A stretch of DNA of 21,611 bases from Saccoglossus kowalevskii (lineage: Eukaryota > Hemichordata > Enteropneusta > Harrimaniidae): positions 506,351 through 527,961 of the forward strand of contig NW_003116449.1 of assembly GCF_000003605.2 (NCBI RefSeq), written 5' to 3'. Positions 10,786 through 21,037 of this stretch are shown here, in pieces. The first letter of the stretch is position 1. Every line of letters begins with the position of its first letter. Both the position numbers and the translations under genes were made by a program. The notes beneath the pieces were generated by a model, which made no database searches, was not told where the DNA came from, and saw nothing but the letters and a program-made list of their open reading frames with translations.

Positions 10786-12554
10786 ATATTGTTTGCATTT
10801 TCTGATTGAGTCATCGTGATAAGCGCAAAACTGTGTCTAGAAGATCTAATTAGAAGACTGACGAGAGTAGTTTGAAATGAATAGATTCCGTCAACGATCT
10901 AAGCATTCGCAAGTAGCGCGATAGACTTCCAGGATTGTGAAACAAGCCAAAAAAAACTTAAACATATTAGAAAGTATTCAAAAGTATGGTAACGGATATG
11001 ATGTGATTCCGTACTGCGAGACATAACTCATCGATTAAGGGTTGCCCACTGCACTGTCAAAGGAGGGATGACATATTTGAAAAACAAATATTGCACATTG
11101 AATTAACAATAAACTATACTTCGGAACATCTAAGATAACAACAAATTTATAAATTAGGTTTGGGAAAAAGAATACAGCAACCTAATCCCATAATCAGATT
11201 TCTGGCTCAAAGTTGCTAAGTTGCTCTGACCCCCCTGAGAGTCCAATAGGTCGCCCCTTAATTTCTCCCAAATCCACTCAGAGCGCTTACTATTTTTCTA
11301 GTTACCTAACCTCACACATAACTGCCGATACCTACTATGCACTGAACACTCCATGCCCAATTAACCCTGTCCCTCAGGGCTCCTATCCGTATCTCCGTGA
11401 CAAAGTAGAGATGCCAGACCTTGCCCCGGGGCCCTACCTCCAATTCCTTCCCGAAGTGGAATTTGATGACAAATTTCTGCTTCATTCTTACTTAGTCTCG
11501 ATAATTTCATATTCAATGTAAAATTCTGCATTTTAAAGGGGAGAAATTTGTGGACATGTCTTTTCGATAAGGGATTTTGAAACTGTATAATTTTCATTAC
11601 TGTTATATCAGTTCCGTCTACATGCTAATTCTCGGATAGTTAGTTTTATCATCAAGTTCTTTAGTAAAATTTCCGGTAAAACGAACTTGAAGTCGTCGTT
11701 ATTGGGCACGTAATTGATACAGTCGATACAATTGTTTACTTCCGGGTCATTTTGATGCACACATTTTTTTTCAATTTATTATATGGTTTTCTTGTGATAT
11801 GACATTCTATGTTGCTTATTCTCTCATTTATGGCGCGTGTAACGAAATAAAAAATTGTGTAGTTTTTTTTTTATATTCTGAACAGAAGAGTTCATTCACT
11901 TGTGCCGAGGTGTACAAATCAGGTAACTGAGATAAACTACAACCCTCGAATTTTCTCTCTAGTTAACAATTTAAAAACATTTTTTTTTTAAATGTGAGCT
12001 CAAAACCATTTAGAGGCAAAAGTCAAATGTGCGTAACTTTTCACATGTTTTGCGCAGTGGCATCAAATCTAAGACACTGCAGTTCGGTGCAACATCACCG
12101 TCGCGTAAACCGACTAGGCCGTTGCAGGTGACTTTGCCTACAGCATACGAGCACACAATTGTATAATCTTTCAACTTTTCGGGAAAATAACGCTTAATTT
12201 CGCGTGACATTAAAAGATGATGTCTAACTTGTTTCTGGTGGGCTGTTATCAAACCATGCGTCGGAACTACTTTACAAAATGTGGATACTTTCAGACAGTA
12301 AAAGTTTTAAATGATGTATAATTTCAACGGCAACAGTTGTAGCCCCGAGCTGTCTGCCCAAACTGAGTTAATTGGTAAAACGTTGCGTGGGCGTTTCACA
12401 AAGCAGTAGATTGAGGGCGTGGTCTCGTACATCGCAGAAGCACATTTCTCCTATTAATTAATTTGCGAGAGAGAAACAAACTTTGTTTGCGCGCTAATTT
12501 TCTAAAGTTCCAAGTTACAGTGTTTCTCACGCAGGAATGTTGGGTAATAGTATC
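10786..12554. other. Intergenic, no gene recognised
   Basis: There is no supported gene. A GC-richer patch at about 11213-11480 stands out from its AT-rich surroundings and is largely free of stops in one plus-strand frame, but it shows no recognisable protein motif and no tRNA-type promoter boxes. Long T runs occur at 11764-11771, 11864-11872 and 11980-11989. Confidence 0.5.
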
Positions 12555-12848
12555 TATATATGCCCGCTGTCATATGTATAGTGTGACATTGCCGCTTACT
12601 CACATACTAGTAGTTACGTTTCTTGCTGGCCATACCTGTTTTGCCATTTGTATACACATACTGTCCGCCATACTTCTCCCTGTAAATTGTTATATTGTAT
12701 AGACTTATCACACCATGTGTCAGAAATAAGGAAAACTACCCAGTAATATTTCCCGCTGTTTCTTTATACCACGGAAATGGCTGCTCCTCTGTTGTAACAC
12801 GGCCTCGCTGCCAGGTTTATACTGATATATTGCCTGCTCTTATACTGT
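12555..12848. repeat. Decayed older units of the 31-bp array
   Basis: Left of the clean array, fragments of the same unit recur with heavy divergence: GCCCGCTGTCATATG (12560s), GACATTGCCGCTTACT (about 12585), TTTCCCGCTGTTTC (about 12750), CGGCCTCGCTGCC (about 12800) and ATATTGCCTGCTCTTATA (about 12826). Each keeps a version of the ATTG-CCCGCT core with T/A-rich flanks. Spacing is irregular. I read this as ancient array edge that no longer homogenises; single fragments could be chance. Confidence 0.45.
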
Positions 12849-13283
12849 AACATTGCCCGCTATTTTCGTTTTATATTACAACATTGTCCGCTATTATCGT
12901 TTTATATTATAACATTGCCCGCTATTATCATTTTATATTATAACATTGTCCGCTATTATCGTTTTATATTATAACATTGTCCGCTATTATCGTTTTATAT
13001 TATGACATTGTCTGCTATTATCGTTTTATATTATAACATTATCCGCTATTATCGTTTTATATTATAACATTGTCCGCTATTATCGTTTTATATTATGACA
13101 TTGTCCGCTATTATCGTTTTATATTATAACATTGTCCGCTATTATCGTTTTATATTATAACATTGTCCGCTATTATCGTTTTACATTATAACATTGTCCG
13201 CTATTTTCGTTTTATATTATAACATTGTCGACTATTATCGTTTTATATTATAACATTGTCCGCTACTTATCGTTTTATATATT
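12849..13283. repeat. 31-bp minisatellite, about 14 units
   Basis: Units begin with AACATTGTCCGCTATTATCG and continue with TTTTATATTAT. Starts fall every 31 bp at 12849, 12880, 12911, 12942, 12973, 13004, 13035 and so on to 13252. Differences between units are single bases (GCCCGC against GTCCGC, AACATT against GACATT, one GTCGAC). The last unit has an extra base at CTACTTATCG and then decays. Because 31 is not divisible by three, no frame is maintained, so the array is noncoding. Confidence 0.95.
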
Positions 13284-14550
13284 TTGTTTATACAATACCC
13301 TCTCCACAGTTTTTGATTCAGATTCAATTTCCAACCTCTCACCGTCCATCGTTTTTCCACCGACAATCAAGAATTAAATTAGATATTGATAATTGTGTTT
13401 TTTTTTCCACAGCGTGATAAGGTCAGGGCCTTTGTATTGCTATCTCGTCTTTGTTACAACCTCATCAACTCTCAACAAAACGACATCGCCACATCTTGCT
13501 GACATTGATGTATCAGACGATTTCTATGTTTCATTATTCAAGTCGCTTTCAGACATATAGCTTTGTTCCGTGCCGATACTTGGATGTTGTAGGGCAGCAC
13601 GGAGCTCTCGACATTTTCTAAGCACCCGCACTTATAGTCCCCCCTGTAGGATCAGAAGACGAAGATTTCGGTGTAAACACAATGCCACGTGGCCACTCCA
13701 TGGTTTAATGAGGTTCTTCGCTTCTACGACTGAAAGAAGATAATTTGATGAGTGTACTTGGTAAAAATCTCCACAAAACTCTCCCCTCTTGGTCTGTAAT
13801 TTCGCATATTCTCATTCTGCCCTAATTTGGCAACTTGCACACAGTTGTGTGGGGGCTGTGAAAAGCAGCGCTTTGACTCTAGGGTTGTTGGCATTATGCT
13901 GGCGAGCGCCAATCATGCCGAGAAAGAGGGCTTTTGATTTCGCGATTGCGGATTCTTTCTCACAATGGAAGTTGTTAAATGACATCGCTCTGAACTGCGC
14001 TATCATCTGTTTGACCACGGTTTGCGCCGTCAGTCAAACTGATAAACAACCTCGCAAAAACTCGTTCCGTCTGTGCATAATCCCAATCCTCTGACAACTG
14101 GACAGAAAGACGAGAATTACTAGTTTTTAATGAATATTGACCTAAGTATGGACTCATTTGTAAACAAAAGAGAAAACAACTTAAACTGTGTATTGCTATA
14201 ATTTGCACGACTGATGCTTAAACACGTATAGCCAGTGTGGTTCGCTCCCCGGGGCGTGCATTGTTCCCAGTGTCGCTTGTTAAATTGGATCCACTGTTAA
14301 GCTAGTAGATATTCTTATATGAGAGAAGCAACTACAAATTGCTTATGCCCGCTGGCTTTGACCTGTAAGTGCGAAACGAGGAGCCACGCCAGAATGTAAC
14401 TTTTGTTTGAGTTTAGAATAAAGCTTTGGCGGAATAGGTTAACAAAATTGGCACTATTTTTCATCAGTTGAAATTCCGACGCGAAACGATACGGCATTTT
14501 ACACGGGATCTTAGAGTGTCACCAGGCGGATAGATACGGCTGGATGAAGT
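13284..14550. other. Upstream flank of the receptor gene
   Basis: No gene is recognised. The part at 13780-14130 is less AT-rich than its surroundings and unusually poor in stop codons on both strands. It carries short factor-like motifs (CCAAT at about 13910, SOX-type ACAATGG at 13962-13968). A 10-bp E-box palindrome, GCCACGTGGC, lies at 13684-13693. It sits 0.7-1.1 kb before the proposed first exon and is a plausible cis-regulatory element, which is inference. Confidence 0.4.
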
Positions 14551-14569
14551 GATTGGCTTGCGACCAATC
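14551..14569. promoter_or_regulatory. Two facing CCAAT boxes (candidate promoter)
   Basis: GATTGG (14551-14556) and CCAATC (14564-14569) form a perfect inverted pair separated by seven bases, followed by GC-rich GGAGCGCGCCC. CCAAT boxes bind NF-Y and usually lie 60-150 bp upstream of a start site. These lie about 280 bp before the proposed initiation codon, leaving room for a 5' leader of 100-200 bases. No TATA box is seen at a matching distance, which would fit a TATA-less developmental promoter. Confidence 0.42.
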
Positions 14570-14851
14570 GGAGCGCGCCCTTATTTGAATGACAGGACCC
14601 GCACCTGGCCTATTCACATGGTGCACGATAACACACGGTGGACGGGAATATCAAGTCATCATAACGATGAACAAATCACATAATCCGATCATTGCTATAC
14701 ATTTTAACACAACACTGGTACGAACAGAACCGAGTTAGAGAAGGACACGAGCGGAACTCGAGAGAAAAGTCAGTGGCCGATCCCAAGCTCTGCATCACTA
14801 CACTCCATCAACGAGCATCTAAATTACTCCAAGCGAAAAGCTGACGACAGT

Positions 14852-14861
14852 ATGAATGTTG
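14852..14861 (+). CDS. Proposed first coding exon of the NR2E-type receptor (10 coding bases)
   Basis: An ATG with A at -3 (GACAGTATGA) is followed by AAT, GTT and one G, then a strong splice donor GTAAGA (14862-14867). The exon would code for M-N-V plus the first base of the next codon, a phase-1 junction. The receptor exon at 20747 also begins in phase 1 (its first two bases, AC, complete a GAC Asp codon), so the two join in frame as M-N-V-D-I-G-P-P. The sequence from about 14700 to 14851 would be 5' untranslated leader. Short first coding exons are common in vertebrate NR2E1, as far as I recall. Evidence for the link is phase, donor quality, start context and the CCAAT pair upstream; an intron of 5,885 bp is required. 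Alternatively translation starts at the internal ATG at 20764 and this is a chance match. Confidence 0.42.
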
Positions 14862-15789
14862 GTAAGAAGAGGATATTTTCTTAAATTTTCACAAATATTG
14901 TTAAGTTAAACATAAATATGCGCGCCGACATTTTAGAAGATTTACTACTCCCTCACTGTCTGTATCTCAAAATGTTACCATTGAGTTCGGCAGATATAGG
15001 AATAACTTTTCACGGTGTACTTAAATTGTTCCCCGTGCTTGAAAAAACATCCTTTACTGTGTGAAATTGTGAGCTGTTTTTTTATATTATCAGAAATATA
15101 TGTGATAATCTTTTCTAACAAATAACCACGACTTTTCTTCAAACTACTAGTCAACATATGTCAATACGTTGTCACGCTGAACGCCGAATTAATGCGCGGT
15201 AACGGCGACTGAAGCAATTGTGTTTGCATCGACACCAATATTTATCGTATATTTTGAAAACCCGCCAACAGACATCAAACTTCGAGACTATGATATAACC
15301 GTGACGCTTTACTGGTAAACCGCAATACTTCCCATTCATAGACCGCTCAGCTTCGATGCAATTGCGCGGCATTCCTTCGACTAAAGAGCAAAGGCCGCTT
15401 CAACCTATCTGATAACATTCCGTATCGTGTCGCATCCGTGACTTATAAATAAGGCGATATCGTACATTATCAAGGAAACAGGGTCGAACACTTGTCGTTT
15501 TTCCCACTAAAACATTGTAAACAGCTTTGCATAAAGAGATCTATCATCGTTAACGCGTCGTTCCAACCTGTCCACGAAGTGGTGGCGATCTGAACTAAGA
15601 CCAGTTCGTGTTGATATTAAGTGGAACGATGTCCCTTTCCCTCTGTGTTTATTTAAATTAAGTTCACAGTGTGTCGTAACTGTTTTATACAATTTTTCAT
15701 TTGAAATCAGGAAATATAATCATAGATTTCATTTACTGGGACTGCTTATGCTAAATTTACCAAAGCCAGCATGTTTTAGTGTTTGAATG

Positions 15790-17140
15790 AAGAAATATAT
15801 ATATACTATTAGGTTATTTTCTTTAATTTGTATCATTCGAGTCGCGTGAATCTGCCCTTTCCCTATAGATAACAGTCCGTATACAACAACTGTTTTGTTT
15901 TATTGGAATAAGTACTGAGTACACCAATAACAGCAGTAATTTTACATGTTGACAAAAATAAAAATGAAGAATTAAAGTCAATTAAATTCATAGAATAATT
16001 ATATACCTTTGTATAGAAATTTTAATCATAATGACACCTAGAAGTAAGCTCGTATCTGAGAAGTGATGATCTAAATGATATATTTGCCTCGGTTTGCCAG
16101 TATTTGTGGATCAACCTTTTTCCAATCAATATCAAATAATTAATAAATCGCCCGTTTCCACCCTTTTGAGTATAATAGAGAATTTTATCGTAAGTTTTAA
16201 GCTTGATCTGTTTGAATGTTTACGTTTTTAGTAATAATGTTCTTGAGTACGCTCCAAACAACTGTAGCTTTTCGACAATTCATAAATCTATGTTCCATTG
16301 AATCTATTTCATTTCAAGTGTCACAATACATTATTTTTTTCTCCAGAAATATAGGTATTTATTACATGTGATGATTCTTGGTGAGAATTTCCAATTAAAT
16401 TAAATTCACTCCTCTTGTTAATGATTTAGTATTGTTTTTCCCTCATTCTTTCAATCGGGAGGTTTGTTTTGACACAATATTTCATAACTGACTATGAAAC
16501 AATTACATCATTTAATTGAATTCGTATATATAAATTTACTTTTAACATTTATAACATCAAAGTCATTGCAATATTTAACAACTTTGGGTAGGTGTGCATT
16601 CTGCACATGAAATTTAAGGGTAGTCTACTGTTTAAAATACAAAGGTTCAGATTGTTTGCCACAGAATGTTATTTTAAACCAAGACCTCGTAACTTAGTAA
16701 AAAAGGGTAGGTGTTCTGTCACATACAAGTTCTACTATCTCCCTGTCCAAACAAATTTAATGGAATAGTGTAGTTTCCTCCGATGGTGATAGATATAATA
16801 GAATAACGGAATGAGAGACCATCTATCCCTATTTTGTTAAAAAGTCGTATCACCCAAATTGTTCTAAATGTGCTGTGATGTCATGATACTTCGAGCCTTC
16901 TAAACTGTAACCTTGTGTAGCTAAATGATTTTTGATGCAATCTTTCCTCAATTTCCAGAAAAACATCAAACACCATCTTTTCTACTCTAGTTAAGACGTG
17001 TCCGGGTATGACAATAGTTGACGCGAAGTATAGTAGCTGTGTGATAGTGCCAGGGATTCGGTGATCACAACTCTTCCGTAAACACTAAGGTTCCTCGCTT
17101 TATAAATGTTCAAGAATGTTTTCATTTTCGCGAGTTCACA
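15790..17140 (-). mobile_element. 5'-truncated, decayed LINE (3' part of pol), antisense to the receptor gene
   Basis: Minus-strand translation in shifting frames shows a non-LTR retrotransposon C-terminus in the correct order. First (17134-17060) comes a segment ending ARNLSVYGRVVI, matching the 'R-LT-x-x-GR-x-x-I' block after the reverse-transcriptase thumb, then S-x-x-Y. Next is WVIRLFNK (16833-16856), the conserved W-x-x-RL block. Then comes a zinc-knuckle-like C-x-x-(stop)-N-E-I-D-S-M-E-H-R-F-M-N-C (16275-16325) in which the second Cys codon has become TGA. Last is GGNGRFINYLILIGKRLIH (16162 leftward), which runs to a stop at 16022-16024. A 3' untranslated part follows to a short TA run near 15796-15805. 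Frameshifts and stops make it inactive, and the catalytic YADD region is absent, consistent with 5' truncation. The order of blocks resembles L1/Tx1-type elements; clade and exact borders are tentative. Confidence 0.72.
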
Positions 17141-17582
17141 TTCCCATACCAATGTTTCACGGTTTTACCGTATACAGCAACTTTACGCTGTGAATGTTGT
17201 CGTGTTACGTTGCAATACACCTTTTTTCGTCGCCGCGCGGTAACAAAAACAGAATGCACGGCGCTATTAACAAATGTTGACTCCGGTCACGGTGACCACC
17301 AAGTTTTTCTCACACACTCACTCTGTTCACTTTAATCGAATAATTCTGACATTCACAGATCGACAAACATTCTATCGATTTTCCCATTTGTCTCATCAGT
17401 TTGTCCCGTTACACTCGACGTTTATTCAACCCCTGGTGCCTTGTTCCGCAAACATTTGAACGTTCAGTAAAGTACTAATTTTCCCTGGGGGCTTACAGTT
17501 CATTTTGACAATACAGGTTGCTGCGAGCACAATAACGGTGGTGTGAAAAACTACCTGGCAGTTCTCGTGGATTAGCTGGCCA

Positions 17583-17826
17583 TTCAGTGAATTAAGTGTC
17601 AACAACGAGACACTGGCCGTTTAGTATCGCGAGAATTATGTTAAGTTAAGTTCTTAGCGCGTTTGTACAATATTTCAGTCAAATTCGAAAGACTTTCGTT
17701 ATTATCGGATTCACAGAAATATTATTTTCGCACCATTTACGAGCGCGGTAAAAACTTTCACTTACAATAACACAATTCTCGTGATAAACGGAAAGTGTCT
17801 CGTTATTGACACTCACACTGAAACTG
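17583..17826. repeat. Long imperfect inverted repeat (hairpin or MITE)
   Basis: AGTGTCTCGTTATTGACACT at 17794-17813 pairs with the reverse complement of 17595-17614 with a single mismatch in 20. Similarity continues inward: CGAGAATT at 17630-17637 matches AATTCTCG at 17774-17781, and the arms stay alignable, with small gaps, through the GCGCG words at about 17656 and 17752. Outward, CACTGAA near 17818 matches TTCAGTG near 17583. The arms are about 60-70 bp with a spacer of roughly 100 bp. The 20-mer itself begins AGTGTC and ends GACACT, so each arm can also fold on itself. No target duplication was identified. It could be a foldback/MITE element or a hairpin RNA source. Confidence 0.62.
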
Positions 17827-20331
17827 ATCGGATTTCTTTCGTTTTTAATAGTGTTTTTGTGCATGTCAATTTCTACACATTGAATACACAGTATAGAGTA
17901 TATGGTGTGACGGTGTAACACCTGTCTTTTTTAACGTACACACAGTAAGGAAAAACCGTGCATTTTGAACGTGACGGGAATGTGACTACATGGCTATTAC
18001 AAAGACATCGCAATGAACTGCGTGTACGCCCCAAGTCCAGCCTTAACCAACGTATCTCTGCGTCACATTTGTTAGAATCTTAATCTGTGTGACTGGTTGT
18101 GACCGACCTAATACTGTAGGTACGTGGCACATCGGACCCATCAGGAGTCTGCGATACTTATTTAGTTTTTACTCCAACAAACTAGTAAAGACCCCAATCT
18201 GAAAGCCCATCTCTTACGAGTCCTGACATGAGGAGGAATGCCGCCGATGACATGCCAGCATGGTTTACTCGATTAGTCGTGCTCGGCAGCGTAGAATATT
18301 AAAACAACTATAGGCATTTAATAAGAAGTGTATACCCCCAGTTATTTCAGACATGGACATACTAGATATACCTCAGAGGACTGACTTGCAAACAATAACC
18401 GCTATGCTACCTCAGTCCCAGTTATTCCCTGATGATATTTAGCGGTGTTTCGCTACCTACTATGCGTAAAAGTGGACTTTTATCACCATTTACTGCGAAA
18501 CAAACTGGCGGTAACAATTTCACTCATCCGACAAACACTGATTCAAATTACAAGTATTGATCGTTGATTGTTCTGCTAATCGCCCTTGAAATAACAACAC
18601 ATCAAACAGTTTAGTTATATCGACAATGAACTTCTTATTTTTCGCATTTCGTCATTGGGCAATATTCTTGAAATGGCGTGCAAAGAATGTGAGGCTGCCA
18701 ACGCCAATCACAATTCTCTAATGCCTATCGATTGTTTCATCGCAAAATAAGGGCTGGTTTGTCAAATTGGAAAGAAAAACAGTGAGTATAGAAACTTTTG
18801 TGATTGCAGTAATTATTTAACCAATGAGAGGTTGATAATATAGGACTAGTTTCCGAAAGTTACACAAGTGGATGTTCGAAAAATTGTCCTGAGTTCTATT
18901 CTGAGTTCGTTACATTATTTATGTTTCCCAGCATAGACAGATTGTACGCTGTTAGCTGAAGTATCGTAGTTTTGAGATTAAATTATGCATTGTGAGACAT
19001 ATATGCATAAACACAAACACGGAGTGGAATATAGCATCTGACAACTATGAATTGTGCATTTAACGTATTCAATAAATGGTGTATTTATCTAACGAGGGCC
19101 ATGACTTGGTCTCTCCTTGCGGCGAACTTGAACATACATTCAATTTACACACTGATATGTACTCACTCTGACACGACATTAAACAAACATTTCACCTTTT
19201 TGACAACTTTCCGATGTCAATAACTGTCACACCCACCTTCTTGAATTTATTCCTGATTTCACTGTAAACAGTTGAAGCTTGTAAACTTTTTGACGTGGAA
19301 AAGTATAAACATTTAAGTGAGTGGCGCAGAGAAAGTGTTTGAAAAGAGAAAATCGTTTGACTGTTCAATTGAAATGGACATTATGCTTACGGGGAAAGGA
19401 TCAAGAATGGAGAGCCTGTAAGTAAACACGAACGCCAGCGTGAATATTCTGAGCACGGTCAGCAGTGTCTTTCTAAATGTCATGCTGAATTCTTGTCTGA
19501 AAGCCCCCGGCTGCTGTGACAACAAAATAAACGTGTTCTTTTGATCGCTTCTCCATTTTGCTGCTTATTGGTGTTTTAGAGTCGTTTGACTCGTCCCGTG
19601 TTTCACCTGAGCACGCACAAGTTAAACTCTATCGCATGTCCATTCTCGACACTATTTTAATTCAATTTTGTGATCAAACAACACGGTTGGGGACTTAATT
19701 TACCTCCGCTTTGTACCTATCGATCCCCAGAGACCGTGCCTTGCCACCACTTGTTAGGAAGTGTTTTGCCATAACCACATATTCAATGTTCCCCTGTTCA
19801 AAAAGATATTTGATCGGCACTGTAGGCGACCAGATCAGTTCGCTTTGACATGGCGCTTACACGTTCAATTTTGGGTAAGCTTTGAATATATTTTTTTTCC
19901 AGAGAAAACGTTTTCTTTCTTTACTTTTTATATCAATACACTTCGTGGACGAGGCACTATTAAGTTGAGATGCGCATTTGGATAAATCGGATGGGATAAA
20001 ACGGTTAGACAGTTCTCATGTTTACCGTGACGGATTCTTACTGAATCAAGAAATTTATTTAGTACTTGTTTTAACAGTACTGTCAAAATAAAGCTAGCGG
20101 AATGAAGAGGGTGTCGTACGATACTTATCCTAGCAGCGCTTAATTGCAATATTAAAAAATCAAGTTCAAAATAGTGATTGCCGATGATTTTTTGTAACAA
20201 AGCCCACTGGCGTATACGGCCAATAATTTTATTATACGTATATACTCAGTTGTTATAAACGTTTTATGGAAAACTGAAATGTCGTAATGAAACGGGGTGT
20301 ATTAACTACTGAATATTGACACCCGAATTCG

Positions 20332-20340
20332 TGAAGGTCA
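20332..20340 (+). promoter_or_regulatory. Extended monomeric nuclear-receptor half-site
   Basis: TGAAGGTCA fits TNAAGGTCA, the monomer site for SF-1/ERR-type receptors. About 60 bp downstream AAGTCA (20402-20407), the preferred half-site of TLX/NR2E-type receptors, also occurs. Both lie within 420 bp upstream of the receptor's DNA-binding exon. Autoregulation is conceivable but inferred; hexamers of this kind occur often by chance. Confidence 0.25.
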
Positions 20341-20720
20341 ATAATTTAAACGTGGCAAGTTCTTAAAAAAGGCGTCTAGGCGGAAATGTTTAGTTTGTTC
20401 AAAGTCAAGTGCAATATATATTTTAAGACATGCTTCTGTGCGATCATACAACATACTGGGATATAACGGGTTAGGGTGCGAACACGTCCTCGTGTTAGTT
20501 TTGTTGTATTTAGCACTATAAACTTTTATAATTGTCTGTCAATTAAAAATAATTTGATACTATTGTGTGTGTTTTTCTGTTGTATTTTCACTACCCCGGC
20601 GTCGTGGAGTAAGATAGATGATAACGCCAACAGCGCGGCCCGCAATAACCAGTTTTATGTGTTCTAAATATTCTACTGTTCAGTTCAGGACAAGTCTCGG
20701 AATATATACTCATATCTCGC

Positions 20721-20746
20721 GTTGTTTCCGTTTGTTGTTTTCTCAG
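20721..20746 (+). other. Splice acceptor of the DNA-binding-domain exon
   Basis: A T-rich tract (GTTTCCGTTTGTTGTTTTC) ends in TCAG directly before the exon. The reading frame is open upstream only to a TAA at 20665, with no ATG between that stop and 20764, so the exon either starts here in phase 1 or the gene begins at the internal ATG. Confidence 0.65.
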
Positions 20747-21037
20747 ACATCGGACCCCCATGTATGACCTCTCCGACAGCAGCCTCTGGGTCGTCGTCGT
20801 CGGCGGGATCCAGGAAACCAGACATACCGTGTCGCGTATGCGGAGACAGAAGTTCCGGCAAACACTACGGCGTGTATAGCTGCGACGGGTGCCGTGGATT
20901 CTTCAAACGTAGCGTGCGACGTAATCTGGCGTACGTTTGCAAAGAGAACAACAACTGCATAGTCGACGTGACCAGGCGAAACCAATGCCAGGCTTGCCGT
21001 TTCAAGAAATGCCTAGAAGTGCGAATGAACAAGGATG
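20747..21037 (+). CDS. NR2E-type nuclear receptor, exon with the complete DNA-binding domain
   Basis: This exon encodes a ligand-type transcription factor's two C4 zinc fingers and acts in the nucleus on hexamer response elements. Finger 1 has Cys codons at 20830, 20839, 20881 and 20890 ([15 protein letters not shown], then [11 protein letters not shown] with the P-box). Finger 2 has Cys at 20938, 20956, 20986 and 20995 (CKENNNC gives a five-residue D-box, then [15 protein letters not shown]). It ends MNKD plus one base at the donor, in phase 1, where NR2E genes continue with AVQHER. The [11 protein letters not shown] and CDGC-GFFKRS words and the very short N-terminus, an S/T-rich linker from the ATG at 20764, place it in NR2E. 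The Arg in CDGCRG and the five-residue D-box differ from TLX/dissatisfaction (CDGCSG, longer D-box) and PNR (CNGCSG) and suggest an NR2E6-like or fax-1-like member; that assignment is from memory of the families. The exon is GC-richer than its surroundings, as expected for coding sequence. The ligand-binding domain lies beyond the window. Confidence 0.93.

Larger units (their letters stand above)
14862..20746 (+). other. Proposed intron 1 of the receptor gene
   Basis: Bounded by GTAAGA at 14862 and a pyrimidine-rich tract ending TTTTCTCAG at 20746. It contains an antisense LINE remnant, a long inverted repeat, a cluster of CCAAT pentamers (18654-18825) and nuclear-receptor half-sites at 20332-20340 and 20402-20407. 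Between about 17830 and 20330 I see no gene, tandem array or recognisable element; the short frames there (for example 19313-19525 minus, 19761-19985 plus) show no motif. Confidence 0.4.

Noticed and set aside
11213-11521. 102-codon plus-strand frame in a GC-richer patch, with an overlapping minus frame
   Set aside because: No domain was recognised. The composition follows the local GC rise, and a retroelement origin could not be shown.
12010-12252. 80-codon minus-strand frame
   Set aside because: It looks superficially protein-like, but no family motif is recognised and there is no supporting context.
13789-14094. 101-codon plus-strand frame with two minus-strand frames overlapping it
   Set aside because: Openness on both strands and lack of motifs fit base composition better than coding. 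It is kept only as a possible regulatory block.
15172-15692. Two minus-strand frames of 60-66 codons near the LINE
   Set aside because: They do not continue the LINE pol order and show no motif. The LINE ends near 15790.
20467-20475. Telomere-like GGGTTAGGG
   Set aside because: A single copy, not tandem; chance.
20476-20667. 63-codon hydrophobic plus-strand frame just upstream of the receptor exon
   Set aside because: It ends at TAA 20665 in the receptor frame and has no donor joining it. It looks like intronic sequence.
20743-20985. 80-codon minus-strand frame
   Set aside because: It is the exact antisense of the zinc-finger exon and has no features of its own.
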